Part shown: one piece after another, positions 6,156-8,720 of the stretch | How positions within the stretch are numbered: the stretch's first letter is position 1 | Layout: each line of letters starts with the position of its first letter | From: JAAUUJ01 sp964392245 | GTDB lineage: Bacteria > Cyanobacteriota > Cyanobacteriia > Thermostichales > Thermostichaceae | NCBI GenBank assembly: GCA_964392245.1 | Contig: CAYMOX010000097.1 | Location: forward strand, 1-8,720 | Length of the DNA: 8,720 nt | Direction of reading: 5' to 3' | Notes under the pieces: generated by a model | Told to the model about the DNA's origin: nothing | Seen by the model: the letters and a program-made list of their open reading frames with translations, nothing else | The model's database searches: none | Program-made: the position numbers and the translations under genes

Positions 6156-6779
6156 ATGAATTTTAGACAGATAGTGATCAGTGTCCTGCTTGGGGGGGCG
6201 GTCGGCCTCTTGTCGCCTTTGCTGGTGCCCACCTTTGCTGAGACTGCTGCGGAAAATTCTGTGGCTGTGGCCACCTTCGCTGGAGGCTGTTTCTGGTGTA
6301 TGGAGCCTCCCTTTGACAAGCTTGAGGGTGTCCTCTCCACCACCTCCGGTTATATGGGTGGACGGGTGCCAAACCCCACCTACAAAGATGTGTCTTCTGG
6401 AAATACGGGTCACTATGAAGTCGTCCAGATTGAATATGATCCTTCCCTGGTTTCTTACGAAGACCTGCTGAAAGTGTTCTGGCGCAATATTGATCCTCTG
6501 GATAATCAGGGACAGTTCTGCGATAAAGGTCAGCAGTATCTCTCGGGTATCTTTGTCCACAATCCGGACCAGGAACAGCTGGCGCAGGAATCAAAACAAG
6601 AGCTGGAAACCTCAGGGCGGTTTGCCGAGCCGATCGCCACTGAGATTCTTGAGGCGGAAACCTTTTACCAGGCAGAGTCCTATCACCAGGATTATTACCA
6701 GAAGAACCCGCGTCGTTACCAGTTCTACCGCTATGCCTGTGGTCGGGATCAGCGTTTAGCAGAGCTCTGGGAAGACTAA
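6156..6779 (+). CDS. msrA: Peptide-methionine (S)-S-oxide reductase MsrA, predicted Sec-exported
   Basis: A 207-aa enzyme that reduces methionine-S-sulfoxide, complementing MsrB. Residues 1-28 form a Sec-type signal peptide: R4, a hydrophobic core 6-24, and likely cleavage after TFA (28) before ETAAEN. The catalytic motif GGCFWCMEPPF (43-53) holds nucleophile C45, a second Cys C48 and the conserved acid E50. GYMGG (65-69), TGHYEVVQIEYDP (84-96), and AETFYQAESYHQDYYQKNP (167-185) are family-typical. Further cysteines are C122 (GQFCDKGQQY, where many MsrA proteins have a GNDxGxQY sequence) and C195 near the C-terminus; C48 and C195 are candidates for resolving disulfides. The start at 6156 follows a good GGAG and gives a clean signal peptide. 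The last 24 bp overlap the 3' end of the opposite-strand CobT-like gene. Confidence 0.96.
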   Translation: MNFRQIVISVLLGGAVGLLSPLLVPTFAETAAENSVAVATFAGGCFWCMEPPFDKLEGVLSTTSGYMGGRVPNPTYKDVSSGNTGHYEVVQIEYDPSLVSYEDLLKVFWRNIDPLDNQGQFCDKGQQYLSGIFVHNPDQEQLAQESKQELETSGRFAEPIATEILEAETFYQAESYHQDYYQKNPRRYQFYRYACGRDQRLAELWED

Positions 6780-7859
6780 GAGCTGCTCATAGGTCTGTTC
6801 AATGGCCTGCAGTAGGGTTGACTGGTTCCAGTTGGCGTAGAGATTTGCGGCAATCGCCAACCCTCCCGCTCCTACCCCCTCCTTGACGTAGCCCTGTTCG
6901 TAGGCCCGGAGTTGGAGGAACCGACTGGATTGGAAATTCAGGCAGGTTGCCAGCAGGGGGCTATCGACCAATTGAGCTAAAGCGACTGTGTTGCCTGAAG
7001 GATCCTCTGCCACCCAGCGGGTGGTCCCGACCACGATCTGCTCAGGTTGCCAGGGGTGCCGATCCACAAGGGCCAATTGTTGCATCAGGGCATCAACCGC
7101 CAGCATCTGGGTTCCTCCCGCCAGTAGCACCGGGCAGAATTGGGAGGATCGCATCGCCAGACCCGCGACAAAAGGTTGCATGGGATCCCCCACTGCCGCG
7201 ATCACTTCCAGCGGATGAGATGCACGGGAAAGGTGAGATAAGCCTTGCTGGACCAAAGCTAGTTTCTGGGCATGATTGCACACCGGGTGACTGCTGTTCA
7301 CCATGTTCCTGGCGGCGTAGCCCAGTCCCAGCAGCAGGGCAAGGGCGGTACTGGTGCCAGCAGCCACACATTCACCGATCACGATCCAGGGGTGATGTGC
7401 GGATAATCTTTCCCCCCAGATCCAGCCTTCCAGAAATAGCTGCTGCACCGTTGCCAGAGGTAGGGCCTGACCTGTGCTGAGGCAATTCGCCGTTTCGTGC
7501 CCCACCCTGATCATTCCCGCCAAAGACGTGGGCAGACCACAATCAAAAAGATAGGTGGGCAACGCCAGTCCCTGCTGGATCGCCCGGCTGATCACGACGG
7601 GTGAGGGATAGCCATCGGGAGAGGTGGGGAGTCGTGAGGAGTACCCTCGCAGTAGGACTTCCGCATCGGCCAGAGCCGTGTAGCGTCGAGCGGTGGGTGT
7701 GGCTCCTGCAGCTGAGATCCCAGGAACCAGGGCACTGGCGGTAAAGCCAAAGCAACAAGCAAATGCCGGTTGCTGACCCTGAACCTGACGGCACCAGTCC
7801 TGAATCCTGTTGAGCTGGGTGTAGCCCCGCCAGCCTGTTGTCCTGATGGGCTCCTGCAT
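6756..7859 (-). CDS. CobT-like nicotinate-nucleotide phosphoribosyltransferase family protein (UPF0284/TIGR00303 type)
   Basis: A 367-aa soluble protein of the CobT-like family found in cyanobacteria and archaea. Classical CobT transfers phosphoribose from nicotinate mononucleotide to the lower-ligand base of cobamides; for this divergent family that role is assigned mainly by similarity. Visible motifs are GFTASALVPGISAAGATP (38-55), YTALADAEVLLRG (60-72), the glycine-rich GECVAAGTSTALALLLGLG (162-180), AVGDPMQPFVAG (222-233), LAGGTQM (246-252) and KEGVGAGG (326-333); E327 probably corresponds to the catalytic Glu of CobT. Length is as expected. The ATG at 7859 keeps the family N-terminus, but its ribosome binding site is weak. 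It lies 60 bp downstream of the DEP gene on the same strand and overlaps msrA tail to tail by 24 bp. No other cobalamin gene is in view. Family is firm, exact substrate is not. Confidence 0.9.
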   Translation of the reverse strand: MQEPIRTTGWRGYTQLNRIQDWCRQVQGQQPAFACCFGFTASALVPGISAAGATPTARRYTALADAEVLLRGYSSRLPTSPDGYPSPVVISRAIQQGLALPTYLFDCGLPTSLAGMIRVGHETANCLSTGQALPLATVQQLFLEGWIWGERLSAHHPWIVIGECVAAGTSTALALLLGLGYAARNMVNSSHPVCNHAQKLALVQQGLSHLSRASHPLEVIAAVGDPMQPFVAGLAMRSSQFCPVLLAGGTQMLAVDALMQQLALVDRHPWQPEQIVVGTTRWVAEDPSGNTVALAQLVDSPLLATCLNFQSSRFLQLRAYEQGYVKEGVGAGGLAIAANLYANWNQSTLLQAIEQTYEQLLVFPELC

Positions 7860-7919
7860 AGTCTCTGGGTGGGCGTTCCACTAGAGGGCAGTTACAGGAT
7901 AGAGCAAGGGTTGAGGTTT

Positions 7920-8450
7920 TTATATCATCCGCTTCTCGGGTGCCCCATCGGAACTAAAGCGATAAAAGTATTGGCCGTCTTCAAAATCCTGCTCCCCCAG
8001 AACATGGGCAAAGATCCCCTGTTGGAGCAGCTGCTGTCCCAAAGCTACTGCCTCCTGTCGCTGGATCTGCAGGCGCTGACACAACCAGGACACAGCTTCG
8101 GATCCGATAAAGGAGTTGGCAAAGGTGCGGGCGCGCCAGCGGTGGGTTTTGACCAGATGGGTGGAGGCGCGCATCTCCTCAAACACCTCAGCGGCGGGGC
8201 GAGCTTTGAGCTGGGGATTGTGTACCCCCATCCGGCATCCTCCCGATTCCACCAGGATGGCCCGTACCTCCAGGGGGGTCTGATTGGAGTCTAACCAGAA
8301 GCGACAGCGTTGTAGAGCTTCCTCTAAAGGGTAAAGACTTTCATTTTCAAAATAAAAAGCCCAGCGACGAAACTGAAATCCCAGCATGGCGGTTGCATCG
8401 GATCGCTCAACACAGCAGGGAATCACTTCTTGCGGCTTGAGAATAAACAT
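7920..8450 (-). CDS. DEP-domain protein, 176 aa
   Basis: The C-terminal part (about 93-167) matches a DEP domain, a winged-helix fold known in eukaryotic signalling proteins and present in some bacteria: WRARTFANSFIGSEAVSWLCQRL (105-127), then EAVALGQQLLQQGIFAHV (133-150) and FEDGQYFYRF (156-165). The N-terminal 90 residues match nothing I recognise; they carry several aromatic residues (FRRWAFYFENESLYPL, 27-42) and cysteines C12, C13, C49 and C72. There is no signal peptide or membrane segment. The ATG at 8450 has no good ribosome binding site; M22 (ATG ending at 8387) is an alternative start. It is 60 bp upstream of the CobT-like gene and could share its transcript. DEP domains often mediate membrane or partner binding; the partner here is unknown. 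Confidence 0.85.
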   Translation of the reverse strand: MFILKPQEVIPCCVERSDATAMLGFQFRRWAFYFENESLYPLEEALQRCRFWLDSNQTPLEVRAILVESGGCRMGVHNPQLKARPAAEVFEEMRASTHLVKTHRWRARTFANSFIGSEAVSWLCQRLQIQRQEAVALGQQLLQQGIFAHVLGEQDFEDGQYFYRFSSDGAPEKRMI

Positions 8451-8720
8451 GGGTACTAAAACCTATATTGCCTGCCCACACTCGCGACCATTATTCATAG
8501 TCAAGATAGTTTACCCAGATCCAATCTCAGGATCATCGGCAATTGTGCTGAAGAAGAGTCAGGATATTCTCATCATTCTGGAGTATGGGTTGTTTGATGT
8601 TCAGGGAGGGTCGATGACTGCCTCTGGAGAACGGCGCAATGAGCGCATCCCTGAGGGACCATAACCCAGGGCAAACGCATCTAAATCTGTATACCGTTTA
8701 GCAGAATTTTGAGCAAATAC
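8451..8720. other. Right-edge intergenic region, no supported gene
   Basis: These 270 bp contain no convincing gene. A 71-codon plus-strand frame (8449-8664) starts within the DEP start codon and lacks a ribosome binding site and recognisable features. The region probably carries the DEP gene promoter on the minus strand: TTGACT (complement of 8499-8504) resembles a -35, but no -10 sits 16-18 bp away, and a TATAGG (complement of 8462-8467) is too far downstream. On the plus strand, TTGTGC (8543-8548), a 16-bp spacer and TATTCT form only a weak promoter-like pair. Confidence 0.45.

Noticed and set aside
8386..8664. 92-codon plus-strand frame (71 codons from the ATG at 8449) at the right edge
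   Set aside because: It overlaps the DEP gene start head to head, has no Shine-Dalgarno sequence and no protein-family features, and would leave no room for a DEP promoter.
1..8720. Insertion sequences, CRISPR arrays, toxin-antitoxin or defence modules
   Set aside because: No transposase, terminal inverted repeats, regularly spaced repeats or toxin-like gene pairs were seen on either strand.

Overview
The window reads as ordinary chromosome of a cyanobacterium. The evidence is a Ser/Thr kinase that combines an N-terminal Cys cluster with C-terminal pentapeptide repeats (SpkB type), a member of the CobT-like UPF0284/TIGR00303 family in the form cyanobacteria carry, and a short DEP-domain protein. 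Genus cannot be fixed. I found no GCGATCGC (HIP1) octamer on reading the whole window, which argues against the HIP1-rich lineages.

Layout, left to right. (1) A tRNA-Asp(GUC) gene on the minus strand is cut by the left edge and has a clear sigma-70-type promoter. (2) A hypothetical gene on the plus strand (158 aa) follows, convergent with (3) a large minus-strand Ser/Thr kinase; their stop codons are one base apart. (4) A 511-bp divergent intergenic region lies between the kinase and alaS. It has several perfect palindromes and an 11-base match to the 16S rRNA tail complement. (5) alaS (875 aa, plus strand) is full length. (6) After 197 bp comes a two-gene plus-strand operon, msrB then msrA, separated by 2 bp, both with export signals. 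(7) On the minus strand, a CobT-like phosphoribosyltransferase overlaps the msrA 3' end by 24 bp, and upstream of it (60 bp) lies a DEP-domain gene in the same direction. (8) The last 270 bp hold no gene I can support.

Functional links. MsrB (predicted Tat export) and MsrA (predicted Sec export) together reduce both diastereomers of methionine sulfoxide, and here probably do so outside the cytoplasm (periplasm or thylakoid lumen). The SpkB-type kinase belongs to a family linked to oxidative-stress signalling and to phosphorylation of an aminoacyl-tRNA synthetase in Synechocystis. Its position next to alaS and close to the msr pair is suggestive, but that is inference only.

I did not find a mobile element, CRISPR array, defence system or clearly new multigene system. 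The findings are modest: the dual-route Msr operon, the structured kinase/alaS intergenic region, and two tail-to-tail gene junctions with no space for a conventional terminator.
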